A DNA stretch of 64,000 nucleotides, taken from NCBI GenBank assembly GCA_003049465.1, contig PYSS01000004.1:624722-688721 (forward strand), read 5' to 3'. The notes beneath the pieces were generated by a model that worked only from the letters and a program-made list of their open reading frames with translations, searched no databases and was not told the origin of the DNA. Below are positions 23,399 through 34,039 of this stretch, in pieces (the first letter of the stretch is position 1; each line of letters starts with the position of its first letter). This DNA comes from Magnaporthiopsis rhizophila. Its lineage: Eukaryota; Ascomycota; Sordariomycetes; Magnaporthales; Magnaporthaceae. A program made the translations under genes and the position numbers.

Positions 23399-25513
23399 AT
23401 GAAGAGAAAAGCCGAGACACAAGGGCGGGTGAAAAAGCCCCTGAAGAAGAAGACCAAGACAGGTTGGTGCTAGCCTTTATGCGGCGGCCGCCGCGACGAA
23501 AAGGCCAGCTCCAGTGGATCGCGACTGACGGCGCTCAACCCGCCCCTTGCTGCAGAGCTCACTGAAGACGAGGCCAAGCAGAGGTTCCGCAAGGGACTGT
23601 TTGACAACAGCGTCCGGGACAAGTACGCCAGCCAGTACCGGACCTCGACGCCGTACAAGCACAGCGTGATCCACGAGCTCGTTGACGACAAGCTGCTGCG
23701 CTCTGTGCGCGATGAGATCCGCGACAATGTTTCCTTCACCCCCAAGGAGACCGACATCTACAAGATCCACCAGTCGGGCGACCTCGCCAACCTGGACGGC
23801 CTCGACGACGCCGCCCTAGCCAAACTGCCGTCGCTGCTAGCTCTCCGCGACGCCATCTACTCGGACACTTTCCGCGCATACGTCTCCCACATCACCGGCT
23901 GTGGCGCGCTGAGCGGCCGCAAGACCGACATGGCCATCAACATCTACACCCCAGGCTGCTATCTGCTGTGCCACGACGACGTCATCGGCAGCCGCCGCGT
24001 CAGCTACATCCTGTACCTGACCGACCCGGACATGCCGTGGAAGCCCGAGTGGGGCGGCGCCCTGCGCTTGTTCCCCGTGACTGAGCGAAAGGGCGAGGGT
24101 GGCGCCGTCGCCAAGACGGTCGAGCCCGACGTCGTCAAGGTTATCCCGCCCGCCTGGAACCAGCTCAGCTTCTTCGCCGTCCAGCCGGGCGAGAGCTTCC
24201 ACGACGTCGAGGAGGTCTACCGCCCAGACACCAAGGAGGAGCTCGAGAGCCAGGGCGGCCGCGTGCGCATGGCCATCAGCGGCTGGTTCCACATCCCGCA
24301 GATTGGCGAGGAGGGCTATGTCAAGGGCGCCGAAGAGGCCCAGGTTAAAAACAGCGGCCTGATGCAGCTGCAGGGCAACCCGGACCAGCACGATCTGCCC
24401 CGCGATGAGCCTGTGCCGGTCGAGGAGGGCGACTCGCAAGAGCTGCTCGAATTCGAGGAGGCCGACCTCGAGTTCTTGCTCAAGTATCTGGCCCCGACCT
24501 ACCTCACCCCAGACACGCTGGAGCAGGTGTCGGAGCACTTTGAGGAGAACTGCTTCGTCACCCTCACGGACCTGCTGCATCCAAAGTTCGCCGCCAGGCT
24601 ACGCGAGTATGTCACCAAGCAGGAAGCCTCCAAGGCTACTCTGCCGTCCGGTGCGGCCGACATTGAGGCCAAAACCGCCTGGAAGGTGGCTCGGCCGCCG
24701 CACAAGCACCGCTTCCTTTACATGCAGTCGGGCGTGACGAAAAGGGGCGAGGAGGAGTCGCCGCTGCGGGAGCTGCTGGACACGCTCCTGCCCAGCAGGC
24801 AGTTCCGCGCCTGGCTGCAGATGGCGACAAAGTGCAACATCAAGTCGCACGCCGCGCTCGCACGCCGGTTCCGAAGAGGAGAGGACTACACTCTCGCCAT
24901 GGGCCACGAGGGTGATGCTCGCCTGGAGCTGAACCTCGGCTTGACCCCGACGTCTGGCTGGGGCGATGATGAGGACGAGGAAGATGAGGAAGAAGAAGAA
25001 GAGGAAGAAGACGATGAGGCTGCCAGCAGCAGCAAGGCCGCCAAGGCAAACAGCAAGCCCAAAGACAAGGCCAAGGTGAAGGAGAAGGAAAAGGCCAAGA
25101 GCAAATCTGCGGAAAAGAGCAAGGCGAAGGGGAGGGAAAAGAAGGAAGAGGAAGAGCCCGAGGATGTGGGTGGGCACGAAGTGTACATGGCGGGCGAGGA
25201 CGACAACGACGAGGACGCGGCGGTGTACAAGTCCGGGGCGCCCGACGAGGACAACATCCTCTTCTTCCAAGCGGCAGCGTGGAACAAGATGACGATCGTG
25301 CTGCGCGACAGCGGTACTCTGCGCTTCGTCAAGTACGTGAGCAAGAGCGCCAAGGGCGACCGGTGGGACATATCGGCCAACTTTGACATTGAGGACCAGG
25401 ATGGCGACGACGAGGAGGGTGAGGGTGAGGGGGTTGCGGTCGGTGTCATAGATGACTCCTCAGAAGAGGAGTTTAGGGGCTTCTCGCCCAGTGAGGACAG
25501 CGATTCGGACTAG
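23399..25513 (+). CDS. TPA1: Prolyl 3,4-dihydroxylase Tpa1/Ofd1 (2-oxoglutarate/Fe(II) oxygenase)
   Basis: A 64-nt first exon (23399-23462; basic tail MKRKAETQGRVKKPLKKK) is spliced at GTTGGT...TGCAG to exon 23556-25513, giving 673 aa. Yeast Tpa1 is 644 aa. The catalytic jelly-roll lies at about residues 55-270. The Fe(II) ligands are H161 and D163 (in LLCHDDVIG) and H237 (in GESFHDVEEVY), and an Arg in GGRVRMAISGWFH should bind 2-oxoglutarate. The C-terminal non-catalytic domain ends with FFQAAAWNKMTIVLRD. Between about residues 485 and 570 there is a long Glu/Asp run followed by a Lys/Glu-rich segment, longer than in yeast. Tpa1/Ofd1 enzymes hydroxylate a proline of ribosomal protein uS12 and affect translation termination; Ofd1 of fission yeast also controls the sterol regulator Sre1. 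Confidence 0.95.
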
Positions 25514-25950
25514 GCCGAGCTGGCCTGTGGTGGTGCTGTTGTGAATGATGTATAGTGAAATACGGTTGTTATGGCAGCCGTTATTGTTTGCCATGAATGT
25601 CCAATCATGCCCACTCAGGTCCAGCCAGTGACGGCCAGCGTGAGGTTTCGGGCCTGCTCTTACCAGATGGTACCCCCCGTATGTTTCATTTGGCCTCTGA
25701 ACCCAATTTCCAGTATTGCCTTTAACCGCTTCTATCATTGTATCTTCTAAGCTCCTTATTTCGTACCGGCGAAATGTATCAACTAGACACTTGCTCATTG
25801 CCGCATCACATATTAGTCAGGACAATGTCTCGCAAAAATCTAGAGGCACCAATTATTCAAACTCAGCCACAAACAGTCCTCAGCTCAAAATAAGACGGCC
25901 CCGAACGAGAAAAACAAAGCAACCGATTCAGGAGCACGCAGATAAAAAAA
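25514..25950. promoter_or_regulatory. Spacer between TPA1 and MTQ2
   Basis: These 437 bp hold the TPA1 3' flank and the MTQ2 promoter. The last 80 bp are A-rich (GAGAAAAACAAAGC, AGATAAAAAAA), which suits a leader. No open frame of interest. Confidence 0.5.
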
Positions 25951-26724
25951 ATGCTTCCAACCCCATCAACATCACACGTCGACTACGGGCGCATATACGA
26001 GCCCGCCGAGGATTCGTTCCTGTTCCTCGACACGCTCTCCTCCCCCGCAGAGACGGCCTTCCTCACCTCCCGCTTCGGCAGCGGCAGTGACGACAACGCT
26101 ACCGCTCCGGCGCCGCTCGTAGTCGAGATCGGCACAGGCTCAGGCGTCGTCATCGCCTTCGTGGCGGCGCAGTCGCGCCGCATCCTGAGCACGCACTGCG
26201 CGCTGACGGCGGGCGTCGACGTCAACGCCTTTGCCTGCGCCGCCACCGCCGAGACGGTGCGTCTCGCCACCGACGAGGGTGGTTCCGCGGCGGCGGCGCT
26301 GTACCTGGGCTCGACGCGTGCAGACCTGACCTCGGCGCTGCGGCCGGGGTCCGTCGACGTCTTGCTCTTTAACCCACCCTACGTGCCGACGCCCGATGCG
26401 CCGCCGCGACTAGAGCAGAAGGAGGAGGAGGGGGGGATGGACGGGTTCGCGCGCGACTCGTACCTGCTCGAGCTGTCGTACGCTGGCGGCAGGGACGGCA
26501 TGGAGACGACGGACCGGCTGATCGACCAGCTTCCCGCCGTACTCTCGCCGAGGGGGTGCGCGTACGTGCTGCTGTGCAAGCAGAACAGACCCGACGAGGT
26601 CAAGGCCAGGATCTTGGGGTTCGGGCCGCAGTGGCGCGTCGTCAAGGCTGGGGACAGCGGGAAGCAGGCTGGCTGGGAGAAGCTGCAGATTATTAGGATA
26701 TGGAGGGAGGATGGCATTGAGTGA
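25951..26724 (+). CDS. MTQ2: eRF1 glutamine N5-methyltransferase catalytic subunit (Mtq2/HemK2)
   Basis: A single exon encodes 257 aa. The start is set by MLPTPSTSHVDYGRIYEPAEDSFLFLDTL, whose YEPAEDSFLF motif is diagnostic for Mtq2/N6AMT1. SAM-binding motif I is VEIGTGSGVVIAF (residues 58-70) and the acidic motif II is GVDVN (88-92). The catalytic NPPY motif is at 141-144 (LFNPPYVPTP). With its partner Trm112, Mtq2 methylates the Gln of the GGQ loop of release factor eRF1; the human orthologue also methylates other targets. Acidic and Ala-rich insertions are present, and the protein is slightly longer than the yeast one (221 aa). It lies directly downstream of TPA1 on the same strand. Confidence 0.95.
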   Translation: MLPTPSTSHVDYGRIYEPAEDSFLFLDTLSSPAETAFLTSRFGSGSDDNATAPAPLVVEIGTGSGVVIAFVAAQSRRILSTHCALTAGVDVNAFACAATAETVRLATDEGGSAAAALYLGSTRADLTSALRPGSVDVLLFNPPYVPTPDAPPRLEQKEEEGGMDGFARDSYLLELSYAGGRDGMETTDRLIDQLPAVLSPRGCAYVLLCKQNRPDEVKARILGFGPQWRVVKAGDSGKQAGWEKLQIIRIWREDGIE

Positions 26725-27192
26725 CGTTCGGTAGGGGAGGGACGGGGTGGGCTGAGAACCACAGATGCCGATACCTGCCCAGCTCGACTTCATGAATTCG
26801 GTAGCGTGGGCTAGATCATCATTCTATTTTGATTCGTGGTATATTCGCGGACGCCGATCATTTTGTTCCCCCAAACCAGTGCCTCAGCCGCTGATGCTTG
26901 TCTCCATCGCCCATCCTGCACCATCATTGCGGGATACAGACTCGGCGGATGGACAGACCGGCCGGATAGCCTCATCCCCAGCACCAGCACTAGGCTCTTC
27001 GATGACTGCCCTACCTAGCACCATACGTGACCGAAAGCAATGACAATTTACCCGAGCAAAACAAAGAAGCTCACAGCCATTGGGTGACTCCCGTTTTGTA
27101 GCTGCGGTGCGTGTGGTACCCAAGCATCAACTCCAAACATGACGATGCAAAATACAGGCGAAACCCCCAGACGCATATATATGTCTCCTTTC
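26725..27192. other. Convergent 3' flanks of MTQ2 and SMD1
   Basis: These 468 bp contain both 3'UTRs and no supportable gene. Confidence 0.6.
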
Positions 27193-27788
27193 TTAACCCC
27201 TTCCCCTGCCGAAACCACGACCGCGGCCGCGGGGGCCACCGCGACCCCTGCCTCCCCTGCCTCCCCTACCGCCGCGCTCGGGCTCCTTGCGAGCCTTGTT
27301 CTTCGGCTTGGGGGCGTCGTCGACCAGCAGCGTGTCGAGCGGCAGGCTGTCGGGGAGGATAAAATAGCGGATCGTGCTTCCGCGGATGTTCATGGTGTCG
27401 AGCGAGATGGGCTCCTGGCCCCTCGGCGTCATCTTGACGTTGCGCAGAGCCGTGTTCATCTGCGGCGACACAGACGCGATGGTGCCGTGGACGATTGTGC
27501 CTATAAAGTTTCGAAAGAAAAAAGAAACAGTCTCGGTCAGTCGAGCATGCCACGCAGGCGGCGCAAAGACGGTGAGGGCGGGGTGTGACGATCGCTGTGA
27601 GGTGGTGGTTCAAGGCCCTACCATTTTTTAGCTCGAGGGTCACCGTCTCGTTGGTGCACTTCATCAAGAACCTGTGGTAGAATGCATTGTCAGTAAAAAA
27701 GAAAAAAATTGGGCGCAGCCGGAGAAGGTCGTGGGCGAGAGGCGGGACGCGATTCGATGGTGCTTCTTCCTTACCTGACAAGTTTCAT
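27193..27788 (-). CDS. SMD1: Small nuclear ribonucleoprotein Sm D1
   Basis: Three exons (27788-27775, 27671-27622, 27500-27193) keep frame and encode 123 aa; human SmD1 is 119 aa. The first exon is only 14 nt (MKLVR split codon). The Sm1 motif is [24 protein letters not shown] and the Sm2 motif is [17 protein letters not shown]. The C-terminus is an Arg/Gly tail ([11 protein letters not shown]...), which is symmetrically dimethylated in animals and recruits Tudor proteins. SmD1 is part of the heptameric ring around U1, U2, U4 and U5 snRNAs. Both introns are in the 5' third, as is common in short fungal genes. Confidence 0.97.
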
Positions 27789-28753
27789 CTTGGCGGAAAA
27801 ACAGTGAGCGTTTTTCGACGCTCTGGTGGTCTGGTGGTCTGGTGGTGGTTGGTTGAGAAGCGACGGCCGATCCTCGCCTTCGTGGTTGGCGCCGGAGAGG
27901 TCAATTCGCGGGAGCTATGGCGGGCTGGTAAATCGCGAAGCCTTGCGATGAGGGCAACAAACTCAGGCTCCAGGGTCCACTCAGCTTCAGCTAAAAATCA
28001 ACAAGGCTGACGTATGGTCAGTGGTAGGCTTGCAATCACGTGTGTCCTTGTGGGCCCTCCCGATGGCGAAGCTCGGGTACAAGTGCACGGACATTTATGT
28101 ACTGCGGGGTTATTTACAGGTGAGGTGGGCTTGTCGCGGAGTTGCCCAATCTTTCGGGTGAGGCCCGCTGTCGGGGTCAGCAAAAGGAAAAAATGAAAGA
28201 AAAAAGCGCACGTGGGAAAACGCGGGCGCAGGTAACCCTGCCATGATGGGTTCTGGAAGACGTCACATCGGGGGTGTAGAAGCTACGTTGTGTTCAAAAT
28301 AGGGTTGGTCGCAAGAAATAGGGTTGGTCGCAAGAAATAGGGTTGGTCGCAAGAAATAGGGTTGGTCGCAAGAAATAGGGTTGGTCGCAAGAAATAGGGT
28401 TGGTCGCAAGAACAAAGAGATAAGAGTTGAAAGTGATGCTCGTCAGGGGGCGAGCCCTGGTCCAAAATCGGCTGCAACCTCTATTGTTGCAGGTGGACGC
28501 TCGCGCAGTTATGCAGTAAACTACTAGATAAGAATGAAAGTATGTGAGCAGGGTGTCTAATGCATGAATGTGCGATTGCTAGGCCGCAGTGGCTCGAGCA
28601 AAGCCACACTGCAAAAGCCGGCACAGGCAGGTGGCGATCCAACCGAGCCGGCTCTCCTCATCTAATTTGCACCGATACAGAAACCAACTCCGGACGGCCC
28701 GAGCACCAGGACAGGACGTAGACCCAACAAATGTGACTTGCCCCCCGCGACCC
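27789..28753. other. Intergenic region between SMD1 and PKR1 with a 19-bp tandem array
   Basis: 965 bp with no supportable gene. It includes the SMD1 promoter, a GGTGGTCTGGTGGTCTGGTGGTGG imperfect repeat near 27823-27848, and the 19-bp array listed separately. The distal part should be the 3' flank of PKR1. Confidence 0.55.
28299..28412. repeat. Perfect 19-bp tandem repeat, six copies
   Basis: Six identical head-to-tail copies of ATAGGGTTGGTCGCAAGAA fill 114 bp. The period is not a multiple of three, so all three minus frames read through it as repeating Phe/Leu/Pro/Asn peptides. No mismatches are seen between copies, which suggests recent expansion. It lies about 340 bp beyond the PKR1 stop codon and about 510 bp upstream of SMD1. 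Confidence 0.95.
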
Positions 28754-29272
28754 TCAACGGTCCTTCTCGTTCTCGTTCTCCGACACCTTCTCCCACTCGT
28801 CCTCGGTGCTTACACCCGACTTGGTGCTTGGGGCAGACGGGGTAAGCGGCTCGGCAACGGCGGCGGCCCGTTGCTTCAGCTCTCCGGCCTTCTTCTCGAC
28901 CGGCTCGACCACGCTGCTCGCTGCTGCTGCTGCTGCTGCGGTGGCGATTGCTGTTGCTGTTGAGACGCGCGCGGCCACCGTCTCGACCTCGGTCTCGGTG
29001 TCGGAAGAGCTGGCGGGAACGGCCCCGCGGTTGGCCTTGTCCTGCTCCTCGCGCCTCTGGGCCACCTGGAGCTCGCGCGCGAACCAGTTGATGGCCCACC
29101 ACAGGCCGCCACAGAGGCCCGACAGAATGAAGAAGTGAATGCTGTAGGTGGCGATGAGGAGCGCCAGGAGCACGGTCTGCAGGGCCGCAAAGGTGACGTT
29201 GGTGGCGATCAGCAGCGACGGGGTCGGGCCCGGCGTGAAGATGGATTCCCACAGGTCTTGGAAGAAGGACAT
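28754..29272 (-). CDS. PKR1: Pkr1-like V-ATPase assembly factor (ER membrane)
   Basis: A single exon encodes 172 aa. The N-terminal MSFFQDLWESIFTPGPTPSLLIATNVTF is the Pkr1 signature (LWESIFTPG then LIATNV/HVSF). Two hydrophobic segments, about residues 20-42 and 45-64, should span the ER membrane. The rest is a hydrophilic tail with an Ala-rich run (residues about 105-118) and an acidic end (STEDEWEKVSENENEK). The tail is longer than in yeast Pkr1 (122 aa). Pkr1 works with the Vma12-Vma22-Vma21 machinery to assemble the Vo sector of the vacuolar H+-ATPase. Confidence 0.9.
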   Translation of the reverse strand: MSFFQDLWESIFTPGPTPSLLIATNVTFAALQTVLLALLIATYSIHFFILSGLCGGLWWAINWFARELQVAQRREEQDKANRGAVPASSSDTETEVETVAARVSTATAIATAAAAAAASSVVEPVEKKAGELKQRAAAVAEPLTPSAPSTKSGVSTEDEWEKVSENENEKDR

Positions 29273-31086
29273 GGTTTCGAGCCTGGCTGGGTTGTCGTGT
29301 GCCCGTGTGTGCGACGTTCGTCTTCGGGTGATTTTTGGTCACTCTCGTTGCCGTTTCCGGCTGTTCGCAGTGGGGTCGCGAGGATAGGGAGATGAAGCGG
29401 GCAGACAAGCGTGCGCAAATTTGTGCTGTCGCGTTGTGTCGCGAACCACCCTACTTTTTGACCCACGCGATCGCTGTTGCTTCTGCCGCTATTCTAGGTT
29501 GCTTCTGGCAGCTCGTTCCTTGCGACGTGTTCGAGGTTGCGATGCCGTGAGCCGGGATGGTCAAGGTACAAAAACTGCAGGCCTTGATTCGCTGGTACCT
29601 GGATGGAGGGGGAATTCGGAAGAGGAGCCCGATGATGTCGGAAGAGAGGGGAATTTTTTGGGTGGGTGGTCAGTTGAAACGCCGCCTTTTTAACACTCAC
29701 GGGACCGAAAATGAAGTGGCGACGTATTCATCCGCCAAAGACAACGTAGACAAAGAAAAAGGACAGCTTGGCTGGGCTGTCGCTATTGCTGCCTATCACC
29801 AGACGTGTCAAGACCGGAGTCAACGAGCCAGCCTGTTTACTTGGGTTGTGACCCCTCTGCATGGGCTGGTGAGAAAGCATGAGCGGTAGGCGCAGCCAAC
29901 CAAAAATGGAAATGCCTGTCTTGCCTGTGTGGTGGTGGGGTCGATTACTGTGCGTATTACGGGCGCGACGATGCACCAGGCAAGGCACAAGACTTGATGG
30001 AACAACCTAGGTTGGTGCAGCAGCTCGGGGGAGCACCGCAAGCTGGAGCACCTTTACCACGAGTCTAAGTAGTACTCTTCGCATCTCCCGCTGTGCTTGT
30101 GCATTCAGGGCTCTCGAAATTTGGGGCGCTCGACTGCTGCCGCCGCCATCATGGCATGGATAAGCCTTTCAACCAGGCTGACTGTCGTACCGCCTGCAGC
30201 CGTTGACTCTCGAGATCTTGCGCGCCATTGTATCCGGCCAAAGAAGGGAGATGCAGGCAGGGTTCGTATAGCACGGGATGGAGAGATCGAGGGTGTACTT
30301 TGTCTCGGTCGCCGTGTCGCTGTATGTTACCCATTGGCTTCGTCCGCGGAGAATGCATGTTCCTTGTGACACTATTCCGCCATACTTAATTTTTTGCCCC
30401 TTGACGCCTCCGTCGATTCATACAGTCAACCTTGGTTTTTGCGCGGAACCATCTGCAAAAGACAGATCCTGGCTGGCTTCATCTTGACTGCAAATGGCCG
30501 AATCAGAAGACGGCGGCCTGACCAGGTCGTGCACGTATCCGCCCGAACAACCGTGGGCTAGCCCCCATTCGGTGGCCCCTCAGTGCGGATGCAGCACTGG
30601 GGAAATCAATTCTAGGGGATTTCGGTTACAACCCCGCCCTCCAGCCAATGGCAGCAGCACGTTGTGTTGGGGAGCCTCATGCTGTCGGACTAGGTTGCGC
30701 CACGCCCGAGATCCTGCCGTTGTCAAGCTGATCAGCCCCAGCCCAGCGGTTTCTTTTCTGCCCTTCTCGACATGTTGAGTTTTGATCACTCCTGTCCACT
30801 TCCCCTCGGTCCGCCACGATCCAATCCCACCACTCGACCAATCCATCCATCGCTCGAGTAGGGGTTGATCACGCAGGCCTCTTACTTTTCCGGGATCGAA
30901 CCGCAGTTCCGACCGACCACTCCACTCCACTCTCCGCAGAGTCCGCCCCCCTCCAAGCACCATCGCTGGCAGCGGTGGAAACCGCCCGCCCAGCAGCTCG
31001 TCTAATTAGCCTAGTCCTGTGCCGTCGACGCGCATCCATCTCAGCTCGAGGCTCTGGTGGGCCCCATCCAGTTTCGGCCGTCTCCA
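29273..31086. promoter_or_regulatory. Divergent intergenic region between PKR1 and the F-box gene
   Basis: 1.8 kb with no supportable gene; frames are short and lack motifs. Both promoters should be here. The last 300 bp before the F-box start are pyrimidine-rich on the plus strand (CTCCACTCTCCGC, CCATCCATCGCTC), as in many fungal leaders. Confidence 0.5.
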
Positions 31087-34039
31087 ATGCATGTCGACAA
31101 GGACGGCGTCGCCATGTCGCCTACAGACTCGGACATGGACGACTTCGACTCGGCCGAGACGTCGTCCACCGAACGCGCCCTCTCGACGAAGCCGCCTGCC
31201 CTGGCCGGCTCGCCCGGAGCCAAGATGCTCAAGGGGAAGGCAAAAGAATGGAGCAGCCAGAGGGAGAATCCGCTGACGCTTCTCGAGCTTCCGGTTGACA
31301 TTCTCCGCCTGATCGTCAAGGAGGTATGTATAACACTGCTGCGCGTCTCTGATAATCTCCCGGGTTGACCATCAGACTTACCATGTGCTCGCCTGCGTGC
31401 CCTCAGATAACGCACACGAACGATCTCACCTCGCTTGCGTTGACCAACTCTACTCTGCACACCCTGGCGACCCCGCACATATACGCCAGGTTCGACATCG
31501 TGTGGCCCGATGCGCACATGACGGCATCAGACACCAAGAGTGTCGATGCCTTGACGTACGGCCTATCGACGCTGAGCCTGGGCAGTAGCTTCAGTCGTAT
31601 CAGGCAACGACTCGCCCGCCAAAGCTCTCGGGACGACGACCGCCCGCCCTTCAATCCCACGGGCAACAACTATGCGCTTCACACGCGCAAATTCTCGCTC
31701 GGGAACGGCCCGCAGGACTGGGTCGCCGAGTACATGATCACCAAGGAGAGCGGCAAGATGCTGGGCACTCTTGTCGCCATGGCCGTCGCCAAGATGGCAA
31801 ACCTGGAAACGTTTGTCTGGGACATGCCCACTGGTGTGCTTGCCGAGATCTTCCTGGCCCTGGCGTCTCTGCCTGACCACCACAAAGACGGCGAATGCAA
31901 CCTGGAACGAGTCTGGATCCGCTGGCACGACAACAGCGACGCTACTCCTGATGCCGGAAACCCAGTGACGGGTCCTGGCCCTATAGTCTATCATGTCATT
32001 CTTCCCAACAATAGTACCATGACCCAGGTTGGAATCAAGATCCCATCCAACACCAACCACCCGAAGCCGAAGCCCGCCATACCCTACTCGGCCAGCGTTG
32101 TCGAGTACCCTACTTTCAGTGTTCTCCCACCTCTCAAGAGCCTCACGGTTTTGGACATTGACGAGCTCGCCTACCTCGACGAGATGGCGATGCTTATCGA
32201 GAGGTCGCAGGACAGACTGAAGGAGCTCCGCGTGGGCATGTCAGCCAAGGTCCAGCACAAGGAGTGGATCCAGCCGTGGGACAGTCCCGACCTGCAGCAA
32301 GTCGATCATGACGCACACTGGCCTGGCGCGAGCACGATCGGGAGACGCAGGCTTGGTGGAGTGCTTGGAACGCTTGTCGGGCGAATTTATGACATTTCAC
32401 GCAGATCAGGAACCAGAAGCCGCGGACGGCCTACGCCAGCTCCGAACCACGTCTCCAGCGTTAGCGTGCCCGACGCAGACCAGCCATCAGTCGATACGCC
32501 AATCGAACAATCCGGCGAGGCCGAGCCTGTGGCTTCAAATGGCGGTGGTCAACCCATATCAGATCCACTGAGCGAACAGCCGTCGACGGATAGCGATGGA
32601 TCAAAGCCGCAGGGCGTTGAGGCTCGCAGCCAGAGTGCCGACCAGATTCAGGATGCTGACGGCAATGAGCGCGAGGCAGTAGGTGGGGCCGGGCAGCGGC
32701 CCAACCTCTCGGACCAGGTACAGGCGAACGGTCAACCAAAGGCTAAAACCGAGGCTCAAGGCCGCGAGCGTCTGGAGGGAAAGTTGAGGCTACACACCCT
32801 TGAGCTGGAGAGGGTCTCGTTGTCGATCCAGGTTTGCATCCGAGCATTTGACTGGACGACACTCACAAATCTGACCATTCTGGAATGTGCCCAGCACGAG
32901 ACTCTGTGGAAGGTGCTCAGAACACAGTTCCAGCCAACTCAAGTTAGTGGGGGATACGGAATATCATCATCAAGCCGGCAGGCCGCCACGCCGCACTTGC
33001 AGTATCGCCTCTGTCTGAAGCACCTCCACACCGACTTGGTGTCGCCGTCCTTGATCGCCTTTATCAATGAGACCCTTGCGCCGAACACGCTCGAGGTGCT
33101 GTTCCTACAGGATCGACGCAGGGGCCCTGCTCCTCCCCAAGTCACGGTTGATGCCATCTTCAGGGGCGCTTTGAAGCGCCACAGATCGAGTCTGCGGAAG
33201 CTCTTGTTGGACAGCTCAGCAAGGATCATCCCAGACGTGCCGACCAGCTCGGCGGAAATCAACAGGTGGACTCACTGGGTATTGACGACGGAGATGGTGC
33301 TGTACATTACAAGCGGGCGCATGAGCAAGCTGCGGGAGCTTGCGGCCTCTCTGGCCTACCAAGATTGGGTGAGCACTCGCGGCGATTCTTTTGACACTCC
33401 CTTTCGCAACTCTGGTAGCTAACCTCATCGCAGCACACCTTTCTGCAACGTCTGCCAAATGTTTCGCAGTTGAGGTCCCTGAATATCCCCCGGATCGGAG
33501 ATCACGTCATGAACAATGTCGACCCCAAAGAGTTGGCTATGCAGATCGCCGACATCATAACTCTGCGACCCGAGATCCAGCTCTGCTACATAGGCATCTC
33601 GACCAAGTGTTTTGAGGTGCTCGAGACCCCTGTTGGGGAGCGCAGCAATAGCGCTGTCAACGGAGGCACAGGATCCGTTTCTGGGAGTCCCATCGGCGAA
33701 AACGGCACTGTGGGAGCGAATAACAACACCGGCGGGCAACAGTCGGACAACGAGTCTGTCGTCGAGGCCGAATCGGACGGCGAGCCTCAGGACGAAACGA
33801 GCGAGGAAGAAGACGATGACGAGACTGAAGACGAGGATGGCGCAGCGCCGGCGAACGCCATGGGCGACGCGGACGAGACGCAGTCAGAGGGCCACTCGGA
33901 CGCTGGCGACGACTCGGACGACGATGACGGATTCGACGACGCTGACTACGCGCGAGCGAACACGAGGCTGCGTCTCCGTGAAATCTTGTTTTATGATGAC
34001 AAGGTTTCCATCTTTAAGGCCAGACATGCCAGGTTGTAG
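31087..34039 (+). CDS. Large F-box protein with acidic C-terminus
   Basis: Three exons (31087-31323, 31407-33368, 33434-34039) join in phase 0 and encode 934 aa. I chose the first in-frame ATG, at 31087. The F-box is at about residues 66-115: LTLLELPVDILRLIVKEITHTNDLTSLALTNSTLHTLATPHIYARFDIVW, split by intron 1. It is the Skp1-binding part of SCF ubiquitin ligases. The middle has leucine-spaced segments (LPPLKSLTVLDIDELAYLDEM, LRLHTLELERVSLS, LKHLHTDLVSPSLIAFI) that suggest degenerate leucine-rich repeats for substrate binding. A disordered Ser/Gln/Pro linker lies near residues 440-540. The tail near 835-910 is a strongly acidic Asp/Glu stretch. The substrate is unknown. Confidence 0.85.

Noticed and set aside
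24599..25449. Long minus-strand frames opposite TPA1 with Leu/Phe and Ser runs
   Set aside because: Antisense of the acidic/Lys-rich insert. GA-rich coding sequence gives open Ser/Phe/Leu frames on the other strand.
28299..28412. CRISPR-like or telomeric array
   Set aside because: Units are directly adjacent without spacers, the 19-bp period is not telomeric, and the organism is a fungus.
30890..30915. GGTTCGATCCCGG-like sequence on the minus strand, resembling a tRNA T-arm
   Set aside because: The five-base T-stem does not pair, and no D-arm, anticodon arm or acceptor stem could be found at the right distances.
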